A DNA stretch of 41,829 nucleotides from an uncultured Deferribacteres bacterium (GCA_913009825.1 CAJVYQ010000045.1:1-41829); one strand, 5' to 3'; positions 32,146-41,252 are shown, counted from the stretch's first letter. Numbers and translations: made by a program. Notes: generated from the letters alone by a model not told the origin.

Positions 32146-33362
32146 AAATACTTCGATTAACTACCAATGTCTTCAAAGGATTGGGTAAAAACAAAATGCG
32201 CTCCTTTCTGATGATGGTGGGCGTTATCATCGGTATCGCCACTTTGATTGTAATTTTATCTATCACCCAGGGCGCAAATAAAAAAATAATGGCGCGCATC
32301 AATAACTTTGGACCGAATGCGATTATGGTTCATTCCGGTGGCGGCAAAATGCGCGGGCAGATACGCGGACCGTCAACTGTTTCCATGGCAAATCTTGCTC
32401 GAAAAGACCTTCAAAACATTTCTTCCATTGAAGGAGTGAAAATAGTTTCTCCATTTCAATTGAAAATGGATATGCCGATCAAATATCAGAGCCAATTTAC
32501 CACCACAACGGTGATGGGCGTTATGCCCAACTGGGCGGATGCCTGGAAGCGCGGCGCCAGCAAAGGAGATTTTATTCAAACAGAGGATGTTGAGCTGTTG
32601 AAAAAAGTCTGCGTGATTGGCCAAACGGTAAAAAAAGAGCTTTTCCCTGACAGCAATCCCATTGGCGCAGAATTATTAATTGGTAAAGTAAAATTCCGGG
32701 TGCAGGGTATTTTGCAGAAACGAGGCGCCAGTCCGGCGGGAACCGATTTTGACAACCTGGTTATTATCCCCTTTTCCACCGCTTCCCGGCGCTTGATGAA
32801 TCAACCGAAATACATTGCCATGATACGGGTGATTGTGGATGATCCTTCCCATCTGAAGATAATTTCTCAACAAATAAGCCAGATTTTACGCCGTAATCAT
32901 CATCTCGCTTCTCAGGAAGAGGATGATTTCAAACTCACTTCTTCCACCCAAATCGTAAAGATGATCAAGAGTGTATCCGGCACGCTGCACATATTTTTAT
33001 TATTGATTGCAGGGTTATCTTTGCTTGTGGGCGGGATTGTCATTATGAATATCATGCTCATTTCCGTCAGCGAGCGCAAACATGAAATCGGTCTTCGCAA
33101 AGCGGTGGGTGCGCGCAGCAAAGATATTCTGTTGCAGTTTATTCTGGAATCGCTGGTCATAACGTTGACGGGCGGTATTTTGGGATTTATCGTTGGCATA
33201 CTTGGCGTAAAAATCATGGAATGGGTAACCAACATGCCGGCAGTGGTTTCGTGGGAAGCCCTGGCATTGGCCTTTGGATTTTCTTTTATTGTCGGAATCA
33301 TCTTTGGCGTTCAACCGGCGCGTAAAGCCTCCCGGTTAGATCCTGTTGAGGCGCTGCGGTAA
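32142..33362 (+). CDS. MacB-type ABC transporter permease (first)
   Basis: 406 residues with the type VII exporter layout. TM1 (MRSFLMMVGVIIGIATLIVI) precedes a large periplasmic MacB_PCD domain (~45-280, e.g. MGVMPNWADAWKRGASKGDF), and three C-terminal helices with FtsX motifs follow (ISVSERKHEIGLRKAVGARS, LLQFILESLVITLTGGILGF, FGVQPARKASRLDPVEALR). These proteins do not translocate across the inner membrane but push periplasmic substrates (peptides, lipoproteins, macrolides, metal-complexes) to TolC by mechanotransmission. It likely pairs with the second permease (34445-35668) as a heterodimer. The two half-permease genes separate them. Confidence 0.92.
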   Translation: MKILRLTTNVFKGLGKNKMRSFLMMVGVIIGIATLIVILSITQGANKKIMARINNFGPNAIMVHSGGGKMRGQIRGPSTVSMANLARKDLQNISSIEGVKIVSPFQLKMDMPIKYQSQFTTTTVMGVMPNWADAWKRGASKGDFIQTEDVELLKKVCVIGQTVKKELFPDSNPIGAELLIGKVKFRVQGILQKRGASPAGTDFDNLVIIPFSTASRRLMNQPKYIAMIRVIVDDPSHLKIISQQISQILRRNHHLASQEEDDFKLTSSTQIVKMIKSVSGTLHIFLLLIAGLSLLVGGIVIMNIMLISVSERKHEIGLRKAVGARSKDILLQFILESLVITLTGGILGFIVGILGVKIMEWVTNMPAVVSWEALALAFGFSFIVGIIFGVQPARKASRLDPVEALR

Positions 33363-33431
33363 TGATCAACAACGCTCGGTCTATGTGTGACGGAAATGAT
33401 TCTTAAATTTAGAGATTAGGAATGAATACCC

Positions 33432-33914
33432 ATGAATTTAGCCCCTGTTTTCATAAACATTTTTGCAATCGGATGTCTTTTTGTCTCTTTTGTTAAAGAT
33501 AAACAAAAGACAAAACGAGCCATAAAGATTGCCGTTAAAACGTTTATTAGAATTCTTCCCACCATTCTTTTAATTGTTGTATTGGTCGGCCTTTTGTTAG
33601 GATTTGTGCCGCATGCGGTAATCTCAAAATTTATGGGCAATCAGTCGGGCATTGTCGGCATATTCGTATCCGCCCTGCTGGGAGCAATTTTGTATATCCC
33701 ATCGATCGTTGCTTTTCCTTTGGCGGCATCATTCCTAAAAGCCGGAGCTTCCATTACGGCGGTAGCTATTTTTATTACCACCTTAACCATGATCGGATTT
33801 GTTACTCTCCCGTTAGAGATCAAAGAATTGGGAAAGAAAATAGCCTTGCTCAGAAATGGGATCAGCCTTCTGCTTGCCATTTTGATTGGGGTAATAATTG
33901 GAGCAATTTTATGA
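33432..33914 (+). CDS. Half-size DUF318/ArsP-type permease, first half
   Basis: 160 residues, four to five membrane helices. The block LGAILYIPSIVAFPLAASFL followed by KAGASITAVAIFITTLTMIG is the core signature of the DUF318 (PF03773) permease family, whose full-length members (~300-350 residues) include the trivalent organoarsenical exporter ArsP. Here only one half is present. The partner half is the next gene, overlapping by 4 bp (ATGA). The pair lies between two MacB permeases in one operon, and the cysteine-free sequence gives no arsenic-specific residue. Start ATG 33432 has AGGA ~11 bp upstream. Confidence 0.78.
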   Translation: MNLAPVFINIFAIGCLFVSFVKDKQKTKRAIKIAVKTFIRILPTILLIVVLVGLLLGFVPHAVISKFMGNQSGIVGIFVSALLGAILYIPSIVAFPLAASFLKAGASITAVAIFITTLTMIGFVTLPLEIKELGKKIALLRNGISLLLAILIGVIIGAIL

Positions 33915-34441
33915 AACAAAGCCAAAAACCAAAGCCAAGGAAAGAAACCATTAAATCGTGGCTTTTTTTTGCTGCAAGCCTTGCCTTTACCATCGTTCTC
34001 CTGGTTATTTTTCCGAATCGACAGACAGCGGTTATAAAATCTTCCCGGCAGATTTTTATGGAAATGATCGTGATTTTGCCGGCGGTGATGTTATTAATCG
34101 GCTTTTTTGCTGTATGGGTGCCCAATGAAATGGTTATCAAATTATTGGGTAAGACCTCGGGAATCAAAGGGATTGGACTTTCCTTATTGTTGGGCGCCTT
34201 ACCTACGGGTCCCCTTTACGTTGCCTTTCCCCTGGCCGCCGCTTTAATCAGCAAAGGGGCTCGGGTTTCCAATATGATCATTTTTTTGTCGGCATGGGCA
34301 TGCATAAAAATTCCCCAGGAAATGGTGGAGCTCCAATTCCTCGGCGCCAGATTTATGGCGCTGCGGCTTGGCCTCACCATTGTTTTTGTTATTATAATGG
34401 GCGTTTCCATCGAGAAGATCATGGAATCGAAGGTAACCTAA
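33911..34441 (+). CDS. Half-size DUF318/ArsP-type permease, second half
   Basis: 176 residues, four to five membrane helices after a basic N-terminus (KQSQKPKPRKETIKSW). The core LLLGALPTGPLYVAFPLAAA then LISKGARVSNMIIFLSAWAC repeats the motif of the preceding gene (GA..-P-x-AFPLAA-GA), so the two proteins are related halves of an internally duplicated permease. Expression is coupled by the ATGA overlap with its partner. It stops 3 bp before the GTG start of the second MacB permease. The product is likely to be an inner-membrane component working with or beside the exporter; substrate unknown. Confidence 0.78.
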   Translation: MKQSQKPKPRKETIKSWLFFAASLAFTIVLLVIFPNRQTAVIKSSRQIFMEMIVILPAVMLLIGFFAVWVPNEMVIKLLGKTSGIKGIGLSLLLGALPTGPLYVAFPLAAALISKGARVSNMIIFLSAWACIKIPQEMVELQFLGARFMALRLGLTIVFVIIMGVSIEKIMESKVT

Positions 34442-34444
34442 AAA

Positions 34445-35668
34445 GTGAAAGTATACCGAAACCTCAAAATATCCCGGCGGGCTCTTTTAGCCCACAGAAT
34501 GCGAACGGTTCTGGCGCTCTTGGGAATCATCATCGGCGTTTCTGCAGTCATCATCATGGTGGCGATCGGACGGGGCGCGCAAAAAGAAGTGCTGGGAAAA
34601 ATTGAAAACATGGGCGCCAACCTGATTGTCGTCAATGCCGGACAGGTGCGCACCTTTGCCGGCAGGCGGCGACAGACGGGCCATGTTATCACTTTGACCT
34701 TGCGGGATGCCAGGGCGATCAAAACGGAGTGCCCATCAGTTCATTTAACCGCGCCCGTTCAAAGTAAAAAACTCCAGGTTAAATACGGTAACCTCAGCAC
34801 CAATACTTCGGTTGTCGGCACGACGCCGGACTTTCAGGAAATCCGCAATTTTCACGTTCGCCAGGGGGAATTCTTTACCGATGAGGAAAACCGCGCTTCC
34901 CTGCGGCTGGCGATTCTGGGGCAAACCGTGGTGAAAAATCTTTTTGAAGACGCCGACCCGATCGGCGAAACGATTCGCATCAGAAAAATTCCCTTTACCG
35001 TTATCGGCGTGCTGCAAGCCAAGGGCGTCGATATTAACGGTGTGGATCAGGACGATCAAATCATCATTCCCATTAATACTGCGCTCCGCCGGGTGTTCAA
35101 CCTGACTTACCTGAACACCATTTATGTTCAGGCAAAAGATAGTGAATCACTCAAAGCCGCCGTTGCAGAAGTAAGTGAGCTTCTCCGTGAACGTCATCAT
35201 CTCAATCGCCACGCCAAAGCGGACGATTTTACCATTCAAAATCAGGCGGATGTGTTGGAGACGCAAAAAGAAGCGACCGATACCTTTACCATGCTCATCG
35301 GCAGTATCGCGGCGATTTCGCTGCTGGTCGGCGGCATTGGCATTCTGGCGATCATGCTCATGGTTATTCGTGAGCGCACGAATGAAATAGGATTGCGAAT
35401 GGCACTCGGCGCGCGCAAAAAAGACATCCTCATGCAGTTCTTGCTTGAATCCCTGATATTGAGTATCGGCGGTGGATTCTTGGGAATCATTTTTGGGGTT
35501 AGCGGTTCTTTGACTATTGGCTTGTTCACGAGTTGGCCAGCCAGCCTTTCCATTCCTTCCATTGTTATGGCCTTCTCTTTTTCTCTTCTTGTTGGATTAT
35601 TCTTCGGAGTATATCCCGCCCGTCGAGCCTCCCTGCTCGATCCGATTGAGGCGCTGCGGAGTGAGTGA
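34445..35668 (+). CDS. MacB-type ABC transporter permease (second)
   Basis: 407 residues. TM1 (MRTVLALLGIIIGVSAVIIM), a periplasmic MacB_PCD domain (~45-285, NLIVVNAGQVRTFAGRRRQT), then three helices with FtsX motifs (IRERTNEIGLRMALGARKKD, LMQFLLESLILSIGGGFLGI, FGVYPARRASLLDPIEALR). Same fold as the permease at 32142-33362 but clearly diverged, so the pair probably forms a heterodimer served by one ATPase (31402-32145). GTG start, 3 bp after the previous stop; no separate promoter seen. It ends the operon; a weak hairpin (AAACAGT...ACTGTTT, 35701-35721) follows. Confidence 0.92.
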   Translation: MKVYRNLKISRRALLAHRMRTVLALLGIIIGVSAVIIMVAIGRGAQKEVLGKIENMGANLIVVNAGQVRTFAGRRRQTGHVITLTLRDARAIKTECPSVHLTAPVQSKKLQVKYGNLSTNTSVVGTTPDFQEIRNFHVRQGEFFTDEENRASLRLAILGQTVVKNLFEDADPIGETIRIRKIPFTVIGVLQAKGVDINGVDQDDQIIIPINTALRRVFNLTYLNTIYVQAKDSESLKAAVAEVSELLRERHHLNRHAKADDFTIQNQADVLETQKEATDTFTMLIGSIAAISLLVGGIGILAIMLMVIRERTNEIGLRMALGARKKDILMQFLLESLILSIGGGFLGIIFGVSGSLTIGLFTSWPASLSIPSIVMAFSFSLLVGLFFGVYPARRASLLDPIEALRSE

Positions 35669-35749
35669 GAATCAACGGGAAGCTGCGGATGTACTGTTTA
35701 AAACAGTCATTGAAACTGTTTGCCTTAAAGAATTTTAAACTTCTTATCT

Positions 35750-36337
35750 GCAAAAGATATTTCTTATCTCTTTTCTATTGAAAATGTAGATAAGTTAAAC
35801 AAGCTGATTAGGCTGTACCCTTCCCAAATTGGTAACCTGGTGAATTTCTCTGAGATTTCAAATACATTGGGAATTTTCCCAAAAACAGTAAATCAGTATT
35901 CCTTTTTGCAGGAGAGTACCTTTTTTATGGAATTTGTCTTTCTTTATTATTCAAATGTACGTAAAAAATTGATTTAAATGCCTAAAATATATCTGGAAGA
36001 TGTTGGAGTTCGCAATACAATTTTGACCGCTTTTCAACCGCAGAATCCAGACCAACAAGGGCAGATCGTTGAAAATTTTGTTTACAATCAATTGCGCAAA
36101 AATTATCCTGGTCTTGCCATAAAATACTGGCGGACAAAATCCGGTGTGAAGGTGCATTTTATTGTAGAATCGGTTCCGATAGAGGTAAAATATGCAGAAA
36201 TGAAACGTCCGGTTTTACCGTCAGGATTACGCGTGTTTATCTCCGCATATCCGGTTGAACAGGCGTACATTCTGACAAAGAATTTGCTTCATCGGGAAGT
36301 TCAAAAAAACAGTTCTGTCATTTGGCTGCCGGTTTAG
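35750..36337 (+). pseudogene. DUF4143-family ATPase, C-terminal remnant with an internal stop
   Basis: One frame reads SIENVDKLNKLIRLYPSQIG, NLVNFSEISNTLGIFPKTVN and YYSNVRKKLI, then a TAA stop (35975-35977), then continues as MPKIYLEDVGVRN to GLRVFISAYPVEQAYILTKN. This is the DUF4143 part (nuclease-like C-terminal domain) of AAA-family proteins, including EVKYAEM with the E-x-K pattern. The N-terminal ATPase domain is absent, and the stop interrupts the family block between RKxL and PKxY. Remains of a gene of unknown role, often associated with toxin-antitoxin or mobile loci. The second part (35978-36337) could in principle be translated alone. Confidence 0.8.
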
Positions 36338-36353
36338 CTGTTCGACGAGTGAA

Positions 36354-36386
36354 AACAGGTAAAAAAATAGAACCTGCCATTTTTTC
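36354..36386. terminator. Weak bidirectional terminator candidate
   Basis: CAGGT (36356-36360) pairs with ACCTG (36372-36376) across an A-rich loop, with an ATTTTTT run to the right and a T-run on the opposite strand as well. It is placed between the convergent DUF4143 remnant and the Lon-like gene. The stem is short, so confidence is limited. Confidence 0.35.
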
Positions 36387-36394
36387 TCAAAACG

Positions 36395-38851
36395 TTACGT
36401 ACTCTGTCCTCCCGATTCATAATTTTTCATCTTTTCGGAAAATTGTCTCAGACGTTGCTGCACCATGCCGTGAACTGTTTTTGCCGGGTATTTTCCCTTT
36501 TTGCCCCGTTCGCCTGCCGGGATTCCGGTGAGCAGCTCAATCCCTTCATCCACAGATTTAATCGCGTAAATATGGAATTTTCCGCTCTTCACGCTTTTAA
36601 TCAGTTCCTTATCCAGCATTAAATCCGGCACGTTTTGGTGGGGAAGCATCACCCCTTGTTTTCCCGTTAAGCCGCGTGCTTTACAAATTTGGTAAACCCC
36701 TGTCACTTTTTGATTAACGCCGCCAATGGGCTGCAATTCCCCTTTTTGGTTGACGGAGCCGGTTACCGCAATATCTTGCCGCAGCGGCAATTTTGCCAGG
36801 GAGGATAGAAGCGTGAAAATTTCCGCTGCGGAGGCGCTATCGCCATCCACACCGGAGTAAGATTGCTCGAAACAGATACTGGCGTTCATTGTTAGCGGCG
36901 TATTTTGTGCATATTTGCCGTTCAGGTAACCGGAAATAATCAGTACGCCTTTGTTGTAAATTTTCCCGCCCAATTCCGCTTCCCGTTCGACATTGATGAT
37001 ACCGCTGTTTCCCAATCCGACTTCCGAGGTAATTTTTGACGGTTTCCCGAAGCTGTAATCACCTAAATCAAAAACAGCAATTCCGTTCACCTGGCCGATT
37101 TTTTTCCCACTGGTTTCGATCATCAGAATATCATCCAGAATCATGCGCTGTAGTTTCTCTTCACTCATCTGCAGCCGTTCTTTACGCGCTTTAATCGCTT
37201 GTTCAACATGTTTTTCTGTGATGATCTCACCGCCGTCCTGTTGTGCCCAATAATGAGATTCACGGACAATGTCGGCAATATCGCTAAAACGGGTGGAAAT
37301 GTAACTGTTCCGCCCGGCCAGGTTGACGCCGGCCTCCACCACAATCGCCATTCCGGCACGGTTCAGAGGAAGCAGATTTTCATCCCGACAAATTTTACTG
37401 ATGAATCCGGCGTAATTTTTCACAGCGGTGTGATTGTTGGGCATCTCCGTGTCAAAATCGGCACGAATCTTAAAAATTTTGCGGAATTCATCGTCGTGTT
37501 CATACAAATATTGGTAGGTGTAATAATCGCCGATTACTAAAACTTTTAAATCTACTTCAATCGCTTCCGGTTTGATTGCACTGGTGGCCACGGCAAACGG
37601 TAATTGATCCGCCTGAATGATGATTTGATTATTTTTCAATACCCGTTTCAGTCCGGTCCATACGCGCATATCGGTTAGTGCATCCAAAAAATTGAACACC
37701 AGATAACCGCCGTTTGCCTGCAAAATCGATCCTCCTTTAATTTGAGTAAAATCCGACTTCCAGATCCCGCCCGGTTCAAAGATGTGCTCGATGGTGCCGA
37801 ACAGATTCTGATAACTGGGAGCGGTCTCGATCACGATGGGCGGCCGGGTCAGTTCGCTGTTGTCAACCACTACATTTATCCGGTAAATCAAAAACGGATC
37901 TTTGGATCGAGCCTTTTTGGTTAAGCCTGCAAGATTTATCATTGTCGGTCGGTTTTGTTGTGCGGCTTTTTCTCCTAAAAAATTGTCGATATGTTCATTA
38001 ACATGTTTACTAACGCGGTCAAAATAATCGTGTAGTTTTTTGTTGGTGTATTTTTTTTTCAGGAACCGCAGCCAGTGGTTCAAATCCGGCTTCAGGAATT
38101 TGTACCTTAGTTTTCTAATCTCTTCGGCAAGCTGTGATTCCAGAGATTTTACTTCCTGGAAAACTTCATCTAATTTTTCGATCAGTTCATCGTGTTTCAT
38201 GCGCAGCGTCTCCGCCTGTTCTCCGGAGATTTTTTTTTCGTGAACCAATTCCGGTAATTTATCCCAGGTGACGGCCTGTTTATCAAAAACCGGGAAAATG
38301 TCCGGCCTCTGGATTTCACCAATCTGAACCTGAATTAGAGCCAGTCCCTCTTTCCGAACTTCTTTTTCAAAAGTCTGGAAAATGGTTTGGTTCTTTTGTT
38401 TGTACCGTTCAACAAGAGCTTTGCGCTGATCTTGGTACTGATCGTTTTCTTCGATGCCGGGAATGATATGTGAAAATTCATTGATCATATTTTCCATATC
38501 GGATACCAGCTTCCTGCCCTGGCCGGCCGGGAGGTGAATAGCCCGCGGCATACCGGCATTATCGAAATTGTAAACGTAGCAAATATCGTCCGGAATCCCG
38601 GAATCCGGTTCAATCTGTTCCAACAGTTTTTCAACCGTGGTCATTTTTCCCGTTCCGGTCAGGCCGGCCAGGTAAATATTGTAACCATGGCTTCGGATGC
38701 CGAGTCCCATCCGAATCGCCTGCAGCGCTCTTTCCTGACCGATAATTTCTTCTGCGGGCGGAATTTTATCGGAACGATCTTGCGGAAACCAATCGGGGTT
38801 GCATCTCCATCTCAGATATTTTATATCAACTTCTAACTTCCTCTTCGCCAT
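36395..38851 (-). CDS. Lon-like ATP-dependent protease (LonB/AAA_32 type)
   Basis: 818 residues. N-terminal LonB-like region (RWRCNPDWFPQDRSDKIPPA), Walker A GLTGTGKMT (63-71), a long inserted coiled region (~150-300), and AAA segments such as GGSILQANGGYLVFNFLDAL. The C-terminal S16 protease domain has SYSGVDGDSASAAE with Ser672 and NQKVTGV with Lys715, 43 residues apart as in Escherichia coli Lon (Ser679/Lys722). It has no membrane helices, unlike archaeal LonB. Expected role: ATP-driven degradation of damaged or regulatory proteins in the cytoplasm. It begins 48 bp after the OmpA-family gene on the same strand and may share its transcript. Confidence 0.9.
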   Translation of the reverse strand: MAKRKLEVDIKYLRWRCNPDWFPQDRSDKIPPAEEIIGQERALQAIRMGLGIRSHGYNIYLAGLTGTGKMTTVEKLLEQIEPDSGIPDDICYVYNFDNAGMPRAIHLPAGQGRKLVSDMENMINEFSHIIPGIEENDQYQDQRKALVERYKQKNQTIFQTFEKEVRKEGLALIQVQIGEIQRPDIFPVFDKQAVTWDKLPELVHEKKISGEQAETLRMKHDELIEKLDEVFQEVKSLESQLAEEIRKLRYKFLKPDLNHWLRFLKKKYTNKKLHDYFDRVSKHVNEHIDNFLGEKAAQQNRPTMINLAGLTKKARSKDPFLIYRINVVVDNSELTRPPIVIETAPSYQNLFGTIEHIFEPGGIWKSDFTQIKGGSILQANGGYLVFNFLDALTDMRVWTGLKRVLKNNQIIIQADQLPFAVATSAIKPEAIEVDLKVLVIGDYYTYQYLYEHDDEFRKIFKIRADFDTEMPNNHTAVKNYAGFISKICRDENLLPLNRAGMAIVVEAGVNLAGRNSYISTRFSDIADIVRESHYWAQQDGGEIITEKHVEQAIKARKERLQMSEEKLQRMILDDILMIETSGKKIGQVNGIAVFDLGDYSFGKPSKITSEVGLGNSGIINVEREAELGGKIYNKGVLIISGYLNGKYAQNTPLTMNASICFEQSYSGVDGDSASAAEIFTLLSSLAKLPLRQDIAVTGSVNQKGELQPIGGVNQKVTGVYQICKARGLTGKQGVMLPHQNVPDLMLDKELIKSVKSGKFHIYAIKSVDEGIELLTGIPAGERGKKGKYPAKTVHGMVQQRLRQFSEKMKNYESGGQST

Positions 38852-38899
38852 TTTTCAGGATTCCTTTTAATTGGTCTGCCCGGTTCCGGATTTATGATT

Positions 38900-40369
38900 T
38901 TATTTGTTGGGGATAATCACTACATCGATTCTGCGGTTCAAGGTTCTGCCTTCTTCCGTATCGTTAGATGCAATGGGGCGGTCTTCCCCGTAGCCGATGC
39001 CGGTTACCATCGATTGATCGAGCTTGGAATTGGCAGTGATATACTGGAGAACCGAATTTGCCCGGTCGGTCGAAAGTTTTTCATTTACCGCATTACTGCC
39101 CCGAGAATCCGTGTGTCCCTCGATACGAATGTGGGAATTGGGAAATTCTTCAATCGATCTGATAACTTTTGTCAACAGAGGGAAATATTCCGGATGAATG
39201 ATGGCCCGGCCCGAAGGGAAATTGATGCCGTAGAGCCGAATAACGACATTTTCACTCTCCTGAACCACTTTGGCTTCATCCGGTGAAAAATTCTGTTTTA
39301 CCCGTTCGAACCGTTCTTTTGCCGCCCGCTCGGCAGCAACGATGGACTCTAATTCTTTCAGCTTGCCGGAAAGTTCCTTCAATTGCCCCGATTTTAATCC
39401 GCTCAGTTCGGCGGAAAGTTCATCAACCGTTTTGCTTAGTTCTTCGATCTTACTCTGCTGTTTTTTCCCTTTTTCCCGTAGTTCCAGAATCGTCTCCATC
39501 ATTTTATATGCAGGCCCCTGGAAACCACCGTCAAATTCCATATCCATGTTCAGCGCTTCGGATATCCGCTGAAACTGATGCTCCACATCCAGAATATAAC
39601 TTTCCATGCCTTCCTTCTGGTTCTGCAATGTCCTGATCACACCGGCTAAAAAAAGTGCATGCCTGGCTTCGTAAGCCGCTTCTTCAGCGGCAATTTTGGC
39701 TTTGTCCTGGTCATACCGGTTCTGATCCAGTGTCGATTCGGCTGTTGCTGCGTGGGATTTTGCTTTGTCCAAAGTAAGCGGCGCATATTTTTCCACTTGC
39801 TTATCTTCGCATTCTTTCAACTTTTGCCAGGCTTCGTCCAATATCCGGGTTTTAATGGCGATCAGCTCGGTTTCGCGATACAATTTGCTCCCTTCAGTGG
39901 CAATCTTTTTGGCGTTGTTGGTCTTGCCGTCTTCCATCTTTTCCGCAGCTTTGCGGAATTGCTTTTCCGCCTCCGTAAATTTCTCCGGAGCCCATTGAGA
40001 TGCATCCTGAGAAACAGCAGCATTTCGTGATTGAGTGATCTCCTCCAGCGTAATTTTGGAGATGCGTGTGATTTGGATGGATTTTTTCAACTGAATGGAA
40101 GATTCGCTTAATTTTTTTCGAATATTTCCCAGTTTTTTCCCGGCGTTAAAATCCTTTTCCGCTTTGTTGTACAGCTCAAGTCCCTTTTCAAAATATTTTG
40201 GCGAATATAAATTTGCCTCAACTTTTTTTGCGTCCTGTAATAGAACATTCGTTTCCCGGAAGAGTCCTTCTTTTACGGATTCCTGGGCGGAAACTAACTG
40301 AAACGAAAAAATAAGCATAATTGTTAACATGCCCAATAAACCGGTGTGCGTTCTTTTTAACTGTTTCAT
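38900..40369 (-). CDS. OmpA-family protein with a coiled-coil (DUF4398-like) N-terminal part
   Basis: 489 residues. Signal peptide (~1-28, ending LVSAQ), then a ~320-residue alpha-helical region with repeated SPKYFEKGLELYNKAEKDFN and APEKFTEAEKQFRKAAEKM units of the DUF4398 kind and a coiled coil (QQSKIEELSKTVDELSAEL). The C-terminal OmpA domain (~370-489) carries RIEGHTDSRGSNAVNEKLST, with the Asp and Arg residues that bind diaminopimelate of peptidoglycan. It is probably an envelope-tethering periplasmic protein or outer-membrane lipid-free anchor. It lies upstream of the Lon-like gene. A MITE sits 60 bp before its start. Confidence 0.9.
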   Translation of the reverse strand: MKQLKRTHTGLLGMLTIMLIFSFQLVSAQESVKEGLFRETNVLLQDAKKVEANLYSPKYFEKGLELYNKAEKDFNAGKKLGNIRKKLSESSIQLKKSIQITRISKITLEEITQSRNAAVSQDASQWAPEKFTEAEKQFRKAAEKMEDGKTNNAKKIATEGSKLYRETELIAIKTRILDEAWQKLKECEDKQVEKYAPLTLDKAKSHAATAESTLDQNRYDQDKAKIAAEEAAYEARHALFLAGVIRTLQNQKEGMESYILDVEHQFQRISEALNMDMEFDGGFQGPAYKMMETILELREKGKKQQSKIEELSKTVDELSAELSGLKSGQLKELSGKLKELESIVAAERAAKERFERVKQNFSPDEAKVVQESENVVIRLYGINFPSGRAIIHPEYFPLLTKVIRSIEEFPNSHIRIEGHTDSRGSNAVNEKLSTDRANSVLQYITANSKLDQSMVTGIGYGEDRPIASNDTEEGRTLNRRIDVVIIPNK

Positions 40370-40428
40370 ATTTGTGCTCCTTTTCGTTATAGAAAATTTA
40401 CAGCTAAGAAATATTGTTGTTATCGGCT

Positions 40429-40570
40429 TAATTAGTGTCTGAACGAAAAGTGGAAAACATGCATCTTGCTTGTTTTATAAACTGTTTCGTTTCCTTCTTT
40501 TCAATAAGATTATAATTCAAACAAGATGTTTGATATACAATTTAGATACTTTTCGTTCAGGCACTAATTA
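40429..40570. mobile_element. 142-bp MITE with 23-bp terminal inverted repeats (TAATTAGTGYCTGAACG family)
   Basis: The arms 40429-40451 and 40548-40570 match at 22 of 23 positions and start TAATTAGTG. A second internal pair (CATCTTGCTTGTTT near 40461 against AAACAAGATG near 40519) makes the whole unit foldable. No gene inside. It occupies the divergent promoter region between the OmpA-family and deaminase genes (40370-40751), where nothing else is recognised. Related to the element at 25158-25304. Confidence 0.75.
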
Positions 40571-40751
40571 TAAAAAAATTCGACTGCAATTTACTAAGAA
40601 ATAACCATGATTTCAAGTACTTTATAAACATGTACAATTGCGGGTTTTGGGCAAATTAAACTTGAAAAAGAAAAAATTAATTGCAATATTTTATTCAATT
40701 TTTTTGAATCTGAAATAACCCCTCTTGTGATTGTACCGGTTACTGAATAAA

Positions 40752-41252
40752 ATGAACGGAAAAAGAATGGAAACTGAGCGGAAACGTCCAACGTGGGATG
40801 AATATTTTTTAAATATGGCGGGTCTGGTAGCTACTCGTTCTTCCTGTCTTCGCAATAATGTAGGTGCGGTTATTGTAAAAGAGAAGGATGTCATTTCAAC
40901 CGGATACAATGGTGCTCCCAAATACCAGAAAAATTGTCTGGAAATCGGTTGGTGTTACCGGAATAGACATGGGATAGAGTCCGGCACCCAGTTGGAAAAA
41001 TGCCGGGCGGTTGGCTCACACGCGGAATCCAATGCAATTGCGCTGGCGGCGAGAAATGGTCATGCTACCCGGGGAACTACAATTTATGTTGTGGGACATA
41101 TATTTATCTGCAACCAATGTAAAGCTCAGATTGCCAATGCGGAAATAGAACGGGTGGTTTTACGCCGTAAAGATGACGTCATAGAAGAGTATTTTCCGGC
41201 GCGGGATTGGACGGTTCATCCCGTCGATCAAAAGAATACGGCAGAAGTCTAA
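40752..41252 (+). CDS. dCMP deaminase-family protein (ComEB/DCTD type)
   Basis: 166 residues from ATG 40752 (ATG 40767 and TTG 40731 are alternatives; all are in frame). Zinc-dependent cytidine/deoxycytidylate deaminase fold: RPTWDEYFLNMAGLVATRSS, NNVGAVIVKEKDVISTGYNG, the catalytic SHAESNAI (His ligand and Glu proton shuttle) and the Cys pair in FICNQCKAQI. Other cysteines (NCLEIGWCYR, EKC) fit the second zinc site found in many dCMP deaminases. It converts dCMP to dUMP for thymidylate synthesis, or acts on related nucleotides. It stands alone, divergent from the OmpA-family gene. Confidence 0.9.
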   Translation: MNGKRMETERKRPTWDEYFLNMAGLVATRSSCLRNNVGAVIVKEKDVISTGYNGAPKYQKNCLEIGWCYRNRHGIESGTQLEKCRAVGSHAESNAIALAARNGHATRGTTIYVVGHIFICNQCKAQIANAEIERVVLRRKDDVIEEYFPARDWTVHPVDQKNTAEV

